Part shown: positions 1 to 11,500 of the stretch, in pieces | How the letters are laid out: every line of letters begins with the position of its first letter | Numbering within the stretch: position 1 is the stretch's first letter | Assembly (NCBI GenBank): GCA_022385805.1 | Contig: MU277695.1 | Coordinates: forward strand, 279,668 to 343,667 | Direction of reading: 5' to 3' | DNA from: Pilatotrama ljubarskyi | Lineage: Eukaryota > Basidiomycota > Agaricomycetes > Polyporales > Polyporaceae | Length of the DNA stretch: 64,000 nucleotides | Translations under genes and position numbers: made by a program | The notes under the pieces: model-generated | The model's input: the letters and a program-made list of their open reading frames with translations, nothing else | Database searches by the model: none | Told to the model about the DNA's origin: nothing

Positions 1-52
1 GTCGAAAACAGCGGCGGCGACCTCCTGACGACTCCTGGAATACTCGGTCACC

Positions 53-3000
53 ATGGCCGACAACGTCGAGTCGGTTCTCTCCAAAATCCGCCCGCACACT
101 TCCTCGTCTCTTGCGCACCAAAAGGCTCCTGCTACCCTCCTCCGGGCGATCGAGGCTACCTTCCGCGAGCAAAACACTGAGCCCTCTGCGACTGCGTACT
201 TTGCCGCTCTCCTCACTACTCTCGATGGCGCACTCCAGTCCTCCAGGGCGTCGGGCCCTGCGATGGGCGAGGGCGACGTGATACCCGCCGTGCTCTATCT
301 CCTCGCTGCAGTCGCTCCGTATGTTCCCCATCCAGTGATCCGCTCGAACCTCACTACCATCCTCTCCTTGACGTCGCCGCTCTTCCCTACTTTGACTCCC
401 CATGCTCCGCCTCTACGCTCTCAGATCACTCTCTACGGCGCCGTTCTGCAGGCTCTTGATCGTTCCCATTTGGATACTCAGGGCCTCCGACAGGCATTCA
501 TGACCATCCTCCAACTCACTCTTGACCCCCGACCAAAGGTGAGGAAGAGAGCGGCGGAGGTTGTCAAGGAGGTCCTATCAGCGCCTCCGCTCCCGCTGGC
601 CAAGCATCCGTATGCCGACAAAGTGGCAGAGTGGGTCAAGGCTGCACTTGCTGAGATCAGCTCAGGCGGGCTACCCAAGTTCAAGGGCAAGAAGGCGGAC
701 ACGGAGGGCTCCGAGGCTGCCATCCACTTGCTTGCATTCCTCCGCCCCGTGCTCCCTACGTTGCCTGCCGAGGTGAGTCTTGTTATCAACTAGCCCGATC
801 GTTGGGATGCCATGCTCACTATACGCAGTCTCTCTCCTCGGTCACGTCTTCTCTGCTCCTCCTGCCTCGGCTGGGGAACCCATACCTGTCGCAATCAGCC
901 TATTCTATCCTTTCCGATCTCCTTACACTCTCGCTGGATGATCCCACCGTCGACCTCCAGTCGCACATGTCTGAGCTGCTGAAGGTCATCCTCTCCAGTC
1001 CCCCGATTAAGAGCGACGCGGCTCTGAACGCGGCATGGGCGACCGTACTCGGGAACACCATGCTTGCCTACCACCATGCTAACCCGGACGAGTGCGCATC
1101 CCAACTCACTAAGGTCTGGAAGGCGCTCTGGAGCTTGCTCGAGTCCTCCGATGCAGCTACGCGGAAGGCCGCCGCCCAAGCGCTGTCCACCCTCTGTCAC
1201 TGCTTCACACCCACGACGATCAAAGCCGCAGTAAAGGAGAGGGAATCTGAGGACCCCAAGTCGCCAATCCGCAAGATCATCGTGCAGACTACCGGAGCTC
1301 TGGACTCCCTCGCGTATGCTCGCGCGATCCCGGAAGTCCTATCTGTGATCTCATCCCTCATAGAGAGCCTGCGCTTCCGCAACGGTTCAAGAAAGAACAC
1401 GACAGCTGCGGAGCAGCTCCTTCTGCCTCTCATCAAGAAGATTGCGGACCTCAGGGTGCAGAAGACGTTCGAGCACAAGGAGGCCGCGGACGCGACTCTA
1501 GGCACTGCCATGCGGATATTGGGTCCGGAGGTTATGCTCCGAGCTCTACCTCTGAATCTGGAAACAGTTGACAGGTGAGGATAGCAGCATTCTCACCTCC
1601 GAGTCGTGTGCTGACATTGATGTAGGCAAGCCGGTCGCGAGCCGCGCGCCTTCCTTCTGCCCCTCCTTGCGCAGCCTCATCCGTCACCGCTCGGACACTT
1701 CGTGTCCTACTTTGTACCTCTGACGGAACGCATGTTCGATCTCCAGACGACGGCGGAATCGGAAGGACGCCAGTCCGAGGCGAAGGTCTGGAGTGTGCTC
1801 GTCGAGCAAATCTGGATGGGCCTCCCTGGCTACTGCTGGGGCACCGTCGACCTCAAGCAGGCAAGTCTTCGTTCTCCTCCAGCTCTACGGTGCCAAGCTG
1901 AAACTTCACTTTACAGTCCCTCACTCCACAGTTCTCCCAGCTCCTCTCCCAGCTCCTGTACAACCAGCCGGACCTCCGTGCCCCCGTCCTGCGCGCATTG
2001 AAGATCATGGTTGACTCCAACGTTGCTCTCGCCAGTGGCGATGCCGACAAGATTGCGAAGCTTCCTGAGACAGTGCGCGCAGATGCGATCTCCGAAGAAG
2101 AAGCGCAGGCGAACCTTGCCTTCCTGCGAACTCAGGCCGAGAGCTGGCTCGCCGTTCTGTTCAACGTGTTCGGTAGCGTTGGGAGGGACAACCAAGGCAT
2201 GGTCGGCGACGTGATCAGCGCGTGGATCGCGATCGCGGATCCGAAGGTAATGAAGCCGCACTCATCTTTCAGACGCGATGCTCAATACGTTTGTTTTGCA
2301 GGAGGTCACGCAGGCCTACCACAAGTTAGTCGCTCTATTCAAGCAACACCTTGGCAAGGTTCAGAATGCGCCGGCCCCAGCACCAAACAAGCCATCCGAC
2401 TCTATGACCGTCGTCACGCAAGATCTGCTCCTCCTCATCCTCCCGCACCTATCCTCCGAGGATGCCACCGCCCTCCTCAATCTGTACCTCACCACGGAGG
2501 TCCTCGAGAGCAAGGACAACGGTGTACAGAAGCGTGGATACAAGACTCTCGCGCGTCTCGTCGAGAGCGGGAAGGTCCAGATCGACGCCGCGGCGGTCTT
2601 CAAGACTCTCGAAGGCTTGGTCGACGGCCTTGCCGCTGCAGCGAAGAAGGATAGGTTCCACCTGCTCACTGCGGTCGTTCAGCGCATCCCCCCTGAGTCG
2701 TTGCATCTCATCCCGTCAATCATCCCCGAGGCTGTCCTTGGTACGAAGGAGCCGTCTGAGAAGGCGCGCAATGCCGCGTTCGATCTCATCGTGGCCATGG
2801 GTAAGAAGATGGACGCAGGTGGTGTCGTGAAGCGTAACATGGTAGAAGGGATGGACGAAGAAGGCGCCGGAGAAGGTATGGTGTTTGAGGTAGGATCGGC
2901 CATAACATGACTAACCTGGCCTTCCACAGCGACTGCGAACATCGAGGAGTACATGACGATGATTGCAGGTGGTCTGGCGGGTGCCACGCCTCACATGATC

Positions 3001-4310
3001 AGTGCAACCGTTACCGCGATCTCTCGCCTCGTCTTCGAGTTCAGAGGTGTGCTCACGCGCCTACCTCTACTTCGGGAAATTCGCTAACAGTCTCAAAGAC
3101 TCCATCTCCTCCCAGATGCAGTCGGAGATCTTCACTACCCTGCTTGTCTTCCTCGGCTCTGCAAACCGCGAGATCGTCAAGTCCGTCCTCGGCTTCATCA
3201 AGCTCGCCATCCACACCCTTCCCCCAGATCTTCTGCGGCCTCACCTCAAAGACCTCGTCCCTGCACTCCTGAGGTGGTCGCACGATCACAAGAACCACTT
3301 CAAGGCGAAGGTCCGGCACATCTTCGAGCGCATGATCAGGCGCTTCGGTTGGGAGGATGTGTATGCGTGCGCACAGGAGGAGGAAGCGCGGAAAGTGCTC
3401 GTGAACATCAAGAAACGGAAGGATAGGGCGAAGCGCAAAAGGGCAAATGCGCCGGAGGACGATGACGACGTAAGCACCGGATATACGACGGGTACACAGT
3501 AGAGACTGACCCACGGCTGTAGGTTCTGAAGGCCAAGCCAGTTGTTGGCGACGCGTTCGAGGATGTCCTCTACGGCAGCGAGAGCGAGTTGGACGATAGC
3601 GACGACGAGGACGCGCCCGCACAGAACACTGCCAACAAGCGGAAGGGCAAGGACGCCGGTGCCCGACTACGTGTCGACGACGACGAGCCCATGGATTTGC
3701 TCTCAGGAGCGGCTTCTCGAGTGACCAGTAAGTCATAAGCTTTCCCCGTTTGTGTATAAGAAATCACTGACGCATGCCTATGCCTCTAGCCACCAACGCT
3801 GGCAAGCGCAAGAAGCCTGGCCAGGATGCGGCTCGCTTCAAGATGGATGAGGACACGGGTAAGATGGTGATCGACGAGGAGTCAGACGAGGACGCGGATG
3901 CCGGCGGAGCAGCAGACAACGTCGCAGGTGACGCGTACCGTGAGAGCTTGACGTCCGTCGACGGCTTCACACGGGGGCCGAATGGGAAGATCAAATTCAA
4001 CAAGGACACGAAGAAGCGGCGGAGAGATGCCGAGGCTGACGAGGACGTCGAGATGGCAGAGGGCGAGGCCGGCCAAAAGCCTGGGAAGAAGAGCAAGAAG
4101 AAGGCTGAACCCAAGTTCGGGCAGGAGTTCAAGGCGAAGGTGAGTTGCAGTGAAGATTGTCGTATGACTCCCTTTGCTGATGGTAGACAACAGAAAGCAG
4201 GAGGAGACGTCAAAAAGTACGGCATGGACCCGTATGCCTACATGCCGCTTTCGCAGGCAGCGAAGAAACAAAACCGGGGCGCCCGGATCGGCATTGCGGG
4301 CAAGCGGTGA
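53..4310 (+). CDS. RRP12: RRP12-like ribosomal RNA processing protein (HEAT/NUC173)
   Basis: Karyopherin-like HEAT-repeat factor needed for maturation and nuclear export of both pre-ribosomal subunits. I read ten exons: 53-772, 829-1574, 1625-1860, 1932-2246, 2302-2875, 2930-3046, 3099-3469, 3523-3727, 3790-4139, 4194-4310. The intron after 1860 starts with GC rather than GT (GCAAGT...CAG). The product is about 1,250 aa, close to yeast Rrp12. The NUC173 signature (GPEVMLRALPLNL) lies just before the third exon. The C-terminal third turns acidic and lysine-rich with nuclear-localisation-like stretches (KKRRRDAEADEDVEMAE). The protein ends with the typical YAYMPLSQ segment followed by a basic tail. 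The start ATG opens exon 1 in good context (CACCATGG). All exons stay in frame. The family call is secure; individual exon borders are inferred from splice signals. Confidence 0.93.
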
Positions 4311-4591
4311 CCGTTGTAGTCGCACTCTATATCTGTACGCCATACATTCTCAATAGATTCTGGATCGATGTTCCTGGGTTATCGCGTGTGAACCTGCAGG
4401 TGTGGACAAGGTGTGGATGCATCGTGAGACAGCGGGAGAGCTTGTTCAAGTCCAGCATGGCTAGCAGAAGTCCTGGAGCTTGTATACTTGGGGCTTATTG
4501 GGAAGCAGACGGGAACTCAATGTCACAGGAAGGCCATAAGAATAGCGAAGTCCAGGGTACGGGTCCCGTCCCGGCTCTCTCGCAGCGTCCG

Positions 4592-6361
4592 ATGAACTAC
4601 CACAAGTTCCGCGTCGCCATTTGGTAGAGTCATCCTCTCCATCCTAACCAGTTCTACAGCATTGACCATCTACCAGTGGAGGAGGTATCGGTGGTCTGAC
4701 CCTAGCCGTCGCCCTCTCACAATACCGGAACATCCGCGTCGATGTTTACGAGGCAGCAGAGCAATTCACAGAGATTGGAGCAGGTGTCATGATATGGGAG
4801 CGGACCTGGGAGATTCTGTCGCTCCTCGGAATGGCGCAGGATTTCTCTCGTATCGCGCATGCGCCTCCAAACCGTTCTCTCGGTGTGGATCGCTCCCCTA
4901 GTAGGCATGGCGTGGCGTGTTTCCTGACTAACTTCTCTAGGTGTCGGCTTCGACTACCGGAAGTCCGATCAACCACAGGAGGGTTCTCGCTTCTACCTCT
5001 TCCAAGTGCCATGTAAGGGATACATGTTGCTTACCTCGTGCCTCTGTTGCTGACTAGTCCACTAGATGGCTGTATCCGCTTTCATCGGGCGCAGTTCCTC
5101 GATGTGCTGGTGGACCACCTACCAGATGGCGTCGCGCATTTCGGCAAACGCTTGGCTACTTATGACACTATCGACCGCGGCTTGACGGAACCCGAGCTGG
5201 AATTACATTTCTCAGACGGCTCTGTTGCAAGATGCGATCTGCTCGTCGGCTGTGACGGAATCAAGTCAGTCGTGCGCAAGCAGATGCTGGAGGATCACGT
5301 CCATGTTCACCGTGGCGACCCGCGTCTCTTGGACCACATCGAGCCTGTATGGAGCGGGTCGATCGCGTACCGAGGACTCATACCTGTCGACAGTCTCGTC
5401 GGACCGAAAAGGGAGCATCGCACTATCCAAACCCCTATGATGGTAAGCGATCTGTTGGCGGGGATACCGTACGAGCTGACAAGGCAATTCACAAGTACTG
5501 CGGGAAGAGCAAGGTAGGCCTTCCTGAGGTTATCTCATACATACGCTCAGAGTCGCCCGTTCTCTTTTGCAGCATGTTGTCAGCTACTCAGTATCAAGAG
5601 GCTCCATCGTGAACGTCGTCGCGATGGCCTCCCAGCCGCACATGTACGGCACTGCTTACCCCGGACCATGGGTCACCACTTGCTCCCGAGAGGAAGTGCT
5701 GGGGTGCTTCTCCGGCTGGGAGCCTGAGGTTGAAGAACTTCTCAAGGTCAGCTGTCATAGCATACCGAGAAGAAAATGGTGAGGGCCTCAGCACTTACCC
5801 TGCACACAGTGTATCGAGAGGCCGACAAAGTGGGCGATTCATGAGCTGAAGCCCTTGCCGTTCTACTCTCAAGATCGAGTCGTACTTCTAGGCGATGCGG
5901 TGAGCGCGATATTGAAGGGCGCTCAATGTTCTATCGCATAGGCTCACGCGTGTTCGACCTGTAGGCTCATGCTATGACCCCTCACCAAGGTGCCGGGGCA
6001 GGACAAGCGATAGAGGTACCTCCTGGTTGCACCGGCACATATTCAGGTGCTGATGATTTTACCCTAGGACGCGTTCATTCTTGCCGAGCTCCTCGGCCAC
6101 CCTCGTGCAACACTCTCAACACTTCGTCAAGCGCTCTTAACCTATGAAAGCGTTCGGTTGCCCATGGCAAACCATGTGTTGAAGGGCTCAAGAGAATCTG
6201 GGGATATGTACGAGTTTAATGGGCGTCTAGGGGACGATCTGCCGCGCTTAGGCCCGCAGATTGGCAGACAGTGGAATTGGCTCTGGGAGACAACACCTCG
6301 GGGAGAGCGGGAGAAGGCGTTCCGGCTGCTTCTGCAGAACTTGGCTCCTGCTAGACTGTAG
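4592..6361 (+). CDS. FAD-dependent monooxygenase (salicylate hydroxylase-like)
   Basis: Group A flavoprotein monooxygenase expected to use NAD(P)H and O2 to hydroxylate an aromatic or related substrate; the substrate cannot be read from sequence. Nine exons: 4592-4623, 4677-4882, 4941-5012, 5066-5442, 5496-5513, 5573-5746, 5810-5899, 5965-6015, 6068-6361. The first intron splits the N-terminal Rossmann motif, giving FRVAICGGGIGGLTLAVAL (GxGxxG). The DG motif region reads ARCDLLVGCDGIKSVVR. The second FAD/ribityl motif reads VVLLGDAAHAMTPHQGAGAG, with the GD pair intact. No transmembrane segment or signal peptide is apparent. Exon 5 is only 18 nt. It lies 281 bp downstream of RRP12 on the same strand and converges on ETF alpha, 130 bp away. 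Related families (zeaxanthin epoxidase-like, kynurenine 3-monooxygenase-like) cannot be excluded. Confidence 0.87.
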
Positions 6362-6491
6362 AGCGCGCAAGCATGGAGAAGCAGTGCGCCCGAACAGCGT
6401 AGAGAAATCATGTAAGGCCTGAAGCTGGCGAGTTGTGCGTGCACAATGTAATCAAATCTGCATTTATTCCAGCTTTGTTGATACTTCATGC

Positions 6492-7648
6492 TTACTGCTT
6501 CAGCTTCTCCACTAGCTCGGGCACCGCCTGGTACAAGTCGGCAACAAGGCCGACATCCGCGACTTGGAAGATAGGAGCCTCAGGATCCTACGCAGCAACG
6601 ACGTGTCAGGGCTCAGCGAAGTTCGAGAAGTAGATGCACTGACCTTGTTAATCGCGACGATGAGCTTGGAATCCTTCATGCCAGCCAAATGCTGGATGGC
6701 GCCGGAGATACCGATGGCCATGTACAACTCGGGCGCAACAACCTTGCCGGTCTGACCGACCTGCAAGGAGTTATCCGCATAGCCAGCATCCACAGCTGCA
6801 CGCGAGGCACCAATTGCTGCACCAAGGGCGTCTGCGAGGGGCTCAAGCGTAGCCTTGAACGTCTCCGCGTTCTTCAACGCACGGCCTCCGGATACAACAC
6901 GGCTTGCAGAGCCGAGGTCAGGCCGGTCCGACTTCGTGAGGTCGGTGCGGACGTGCTGCGTGGGCGGGTTCGGCACCTCAACCGGGTCGATAGCTTTCTC
7001 CTCGGCCTGGGCGCTCTCGTCCACAGCGGACGCCTTGAAAGCGGTCGACCGGACGGTGAAGAACTTCACCCGAAGGGATGAAGGAGCGCGTACAGTGGCA
7101 ATGGCATTGCCAGCGTAGATAGGACGCGTGAACGTAGTCGCGTTAGACGAGCGGTCGTGCTCCAGGGAGGTGATGTCGGACACCGCGGGGAGATCAAGCC
7201 GTGCGGCCACTCGGGGAAGGATGGACTTCGCGGAAGAAGAATGAGCGGACACCACATGCGTGTAAGGAGAGTTGTCCGAAAGGAGCTTCTCCAACAATGG
7301 GGAGACGATCTCCGGGATTGAGTGGGCATAGTGTTGGGACGAGGAGTGCAGGACGCTCGTCAGGCCCTTGAGCCTGGCTTGAATGCGTCAGAACGGCCCG
7401 TAGCGCGTGCGAATGCGCTGCACTCACTTCTTCGCCTTGTCTACGACGTTCTTGACTTCATCTGGTGCACCGATAATAAGGCCAGTAACCTGGCCCCCCA
7501 GCTGCTGGGCAGCTGTGAGGGCCGAGAGAGACCCCGAGTCGATGACTCCCGCACGATGTTCGAGGAGGACGAGCGCATGAGGTCCTGCGGCGGTGGCATA
7601 TCGCCTGCTGAGCTGGTGTGCGTTGAAGATTGGCCGTAGGCGGAGCAT
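6492..7648 (-). CDS. ETFA: Electron transfer flavoprotein alpha subunit, mitochondrial
   Basis: Matrix FAD protein that, with ETF beta, collects electrons from acyl-CoA and other dehydrogenases and passes them to ETF-ubiquinone oxidoreductase. Three exons on the minus strand: 7648-7428, 7373-6654, 6587-6492. The chosen start gives a basic N-terminus ([20 protein letters not shown]) suited to mitochondrial import. An in-frame ATG farther upstream would add an acidic leader and is less likely. The C-terminal FAD domain is clear: [12 protein letters not shown], then [33 protein letters not shown], and after the last intron [19 protein letters not shown]. The length of about 345 aa matches the family. 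The donor of the second intron is GTCAGT. The gene is divergent from the ZNFX1-like gene across a 949-bp spacer. Confidence 0.94.
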
Positions 7649-8597
7649 GGTGTCGACGTCCTCGTTGTCGTCGTGGATGTCGTCGAAGAGGGGGGAGTGG
7701 ACGTCGAGCGCGAGCTTTCCCCGCATCCGCCGCTAGTGCCGGTCCTGTTCACGTGTTCCGGCCGGCGCTTCCGCTTGTGGCGCCAATACTGGGCGCCTCC
7801 GAGTGCCGGCTAAGTTCGAGCAAGCTTGTCGAGTAGGCAGGCCTTTTTAACAGCGACCTAGACATCCGCCAATAAGCTGCTTGACCACTCACGGTGTCGT
7901 TAATGTATTGTCTGATAAAGTGCAAGAAGCGCCGTCGATGGCTTTTCTTACGAGTATTATCGTCCGCGACTCGGTCGCTGCAGCCATCTTGACTCTCGCG
8001 AAATCCATTATCGGTCAGTGCTTTCTTTTGAACTTATCTAAACGTATATGTGAGCTGAAGAGGATGCCTTCTGGATCTCCAGAGCCATAGACATGGATGA
8101 GAAGTGTCTGGAAGCTCGCATGCTCCCTCAGCGTCCCGTGTCCCAGGCCGGGTGTGCTGCGGTAGCACGGCCTCGCGACCGATGTCTCTTTCTCAAAAAG
8201 GAAGACAGTAACCAGTCTCTGGAGCCTACCCGTCGGCGGGATCCTCAAGCTCTTCAGCGACTCTGGGATAGGCGTACCAACTATTCTGAACTACCCATAC
8301 GACCAGCTGCAGCCGATTGTGTCAAGACGTGTGGCCTCTCGCAGCTCAAGACGTTTGGCTCTGCGGCCTCCTAACGCCTCATAGTAATTTCCGGCTCTTC
8401 TGCCAGCAAGGCAGGCTGCAAGTTTGCAGCGTGTCCGAGACTTCGAACACGCCCTTTCCCATATAGGGACGCGCACCACTCCCGTCCCTGGCTTCTGCGG
8501 CTCCTCGTTCACAATCTTCTAGCGCTCTGATGCCATACAAATACCCTCCCTTCCATGCCCCGCATCAGCTCTCCACCCCTTGCATGCTGCTATCGCA
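7649..8597. promoter_or_regulatory. Divergent intergenic spacer between ETFA and the ZNFX1-like gene
   Basis: This 949-bp spacer separates the start codons of two divergently transcribed genes and should hold both promoters. Short open frames occur (7881-8090 and 8093-8374 on plus, 8015-8248 on minus) but show no family signature, no conserved splice pattern and no continuity with each other, so I do not call a gene. I see no repeat, tRNA or clear core element in it. Confidence 0.4.
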
Positions 8598-11500
8598 ATG
8601 AACCGACCGAGCCAAGGCCCTCCTTGTCGATTTTACACCAGACCCGGAGGCTGCAAGAACGGGTCCAGCTGCACATTCGCTCATGTTGACGGAGGACGTC
8701 CCAGTACACCCCCTAACCACTCAGGATCTCGGCTTTCCTTCAATTCCCGTCCCACCATCCCAAAGGCGCCTCCAGGCGTCTGCAATTACTACTATGACAG
8801 AGGTTTCTGTTCCCGGGGTTCCGACTGCCGATTCAGACACGAAGTGAACCCAAGCAAAGTCCAGAAGGACGGAGCAGGAGCGGTGCTGGGAGGAGGGTCA
8901 GCAATAGACAGCGTGGCCGAGTTCTTGACTCCCACTGCTCTCGCTAGGATCCGGGGCCCTGGCACCGATGGTTTCTTCGCGTCCCCGACAACGGCGATGA
9001 CACCATCGGCAGTGCGCCATCATCTCAACCGCTTCCTCGAAGACGGTTACAGATTCAAGTACGCGGCGGATGTCTACGGGTTTGTGACTCTGCTCAGCAA
9101 CGCGAGCTCTGGGAATGCCACTTGGGTACGTGCCAAACCCTGTCCCCGCGGCCCAGGTTCTCAACAGATCTCACGTAGTCGGCCGAGGACGGCCAGGTAA
9201 GCAATCATCACTCCGCACCTCTGTGTCGCTGAACGACTCCGGTCAAGCTCTTCCTATCCGCTATCGGCACTGTAAGCTCTGCCAGATTACTAACACATCG
9301 ACGCTACTTACACCGTTTGTCTAGGACAACGGTCTGCTACGCATCGGGGATATTCTGAGCTGGAGCGAGGTCTCTGTGAGACCGACGACTCGAACGGCGT
9401 TATCCTTTCAGAGAGGTTACGTTCCTCTGCTACGGGTACGTACATAACCATGCTGGTAGGCTGATGGCCACTGATTGAGCCACTGTAGTATCTGTCCTCC
9501 GAATACGTTGTCAAGAGCATCACGAGTAAAGTTGTGAAGTACGTCAATCCCATCGGGTCTCTCATAGTCCTCCAGTGAATGTCTTATAATAGTTCGCTGT
9601 ACTCGCTGATCATGGAGCACTTCGACCACTTCTCTGAAGTCGTTCGAGCGTGCATGGAGGATGCCTTGACCGGGCGCAAGACGTTTAAGGACCAGACGTT
9701 CTCCAATCAGAATGACTTGACAGGAAGCCAGGTCTTGTCGTGCATTGCCCAGGTCCTCTTCGAGTATGTGCAGCAATCTCCCGATCGTCATCTATATCGT
9801 TTGCCTTCTGACGGTTACGAAGGTACATCACGCGTTTCAAGAACGCTGTCGCCACCCATCCCTCCCTTCGTCCACTTGTACAAAGCCTTAGCGATTGGAC
9901 AGAGACCTGGATCACCGCAATATCCTCCACCCCTCCTACGTTCGACGATCCTTTAGTCAAAGCTCCTGCACAAGCCCGTCGCTTCGTTCTTGATCGTCTC
10001 CATGAACTGGTCGGACGGCTGCTCTCCATAGTCGATCGGAAGCAACGCGAACTCGATCGTTCCAAGCAGCCCCAACCAGACAGCCTCGTCGTACCCAGCG
10101 GCGCCCCTGCAAATGAAGGCATACTGGCCGCTTTGCACAACGCCTATCAGGGTCCTGGAACTCTACGCCCCGAGGGTCCCCGCCATGACAACGACTTCAT
10201 CAACATCGGCGACATCCAGATCGCGCCGACACATGATGAGCTGACATCTCCTCTGCAACCCTTCTTGCCCGCAAATCTCTATGGGGCGCCTCATCCCCTA
10301 CCCGCTGAGTCGATGGAGCAGCTACTCGACATCCAATTCCGTTTACTGCGGGAGGAGCTCACGTCAGTTTCTCTCGTATACCTGCTGCTCGTATACTCAC
10401 CTCCGTAACAGGGCTTCCCTTCGTGTATCCGCGCACGCCATCCTCACCGATCTCAAAGATTCTAGGGCCGGCAAGCGCGTCCAGCTCGACGAACTCATTA
10501 AGAAGAAAGGAGGGAAATACCGAGGACATGCTGTCGGCCAGGACACCGTGCTCTTCAATGTCTACACGGGCGCTGAGTTTAGCACCCTCACGCCCACTCA
10601 GCGGGGGATCACTGTTGGCATTGCCATCGACACACCTCCTGGCCGAGCTCGGGCGGGGCAGGCCAAAACCCGAGTGCAGTTCTGGGAGGGTATGAGCAGC
10701 AAGCGGCTGATGCAAGGCGGTCTGGTCGCTCTCGTATGGCAGCGGACTAATGGAGAAACCGAGGTTCACTTGGGAACTGTCGCGAGCTCTCTGAAAGACC
10801 TCACGGAATCTGCGAAGCAGAACGCGGACCGCCTCGAAATCCGTATCTCGTTCTTTTCCCCTGAGGTCGAGTTGCGTATTCTGCAGGAGCTAAGGATCCC
10901 CGTACGAGACCGGCGGGGGACGAAGCTGCTCATTGAGGCTACCGTAATGTTCGAGTCAATCCGTCCCTTCCTCGAGGCTCTGCGGGTCGAGCCTGAGAGC
11001 ATCCCGTTTGCCCGATACCTGGTTCATCGCCCACCCGCGTTCTACCGTACACTTCAAATATCTCCACCCGCCTACGCCGCCCTTCCCGGATTTCATTTCA
11101 AGCTCGCATCGCTCTTTCCTCCAGAAGCTGGTTTCGACGACCTCAAGCTCGTTGTTACCGATCCGGAGTCCGTGGAGAGTGCGCGCAACGCACTCAAGCA
11201 GAGCAGTCGGCTGGATCCTAGTCAAGCGGATGCCATGGTCGACGCGCTCATACGGGAGATCAGTCTTATACAAGGGTGAGTTCACCCTGAACGCAACTCA
11301 AGGGCCTGATCTCACTAACGACAACGCTCGTACAGGCCCCCAGGAACGGGAAAGGTATGTTTTCGGGGCTGCTGAACTCGACGACGAGTTGACTCTGTTC
11401 TACCAGACTTACACCGGTATTGAGCTGCTACGTGTGCTGATCGCGAATGGTGCTGGCCCGATCCTCATGATTTCCTTCACCAACCACGCGTTGGACCACA

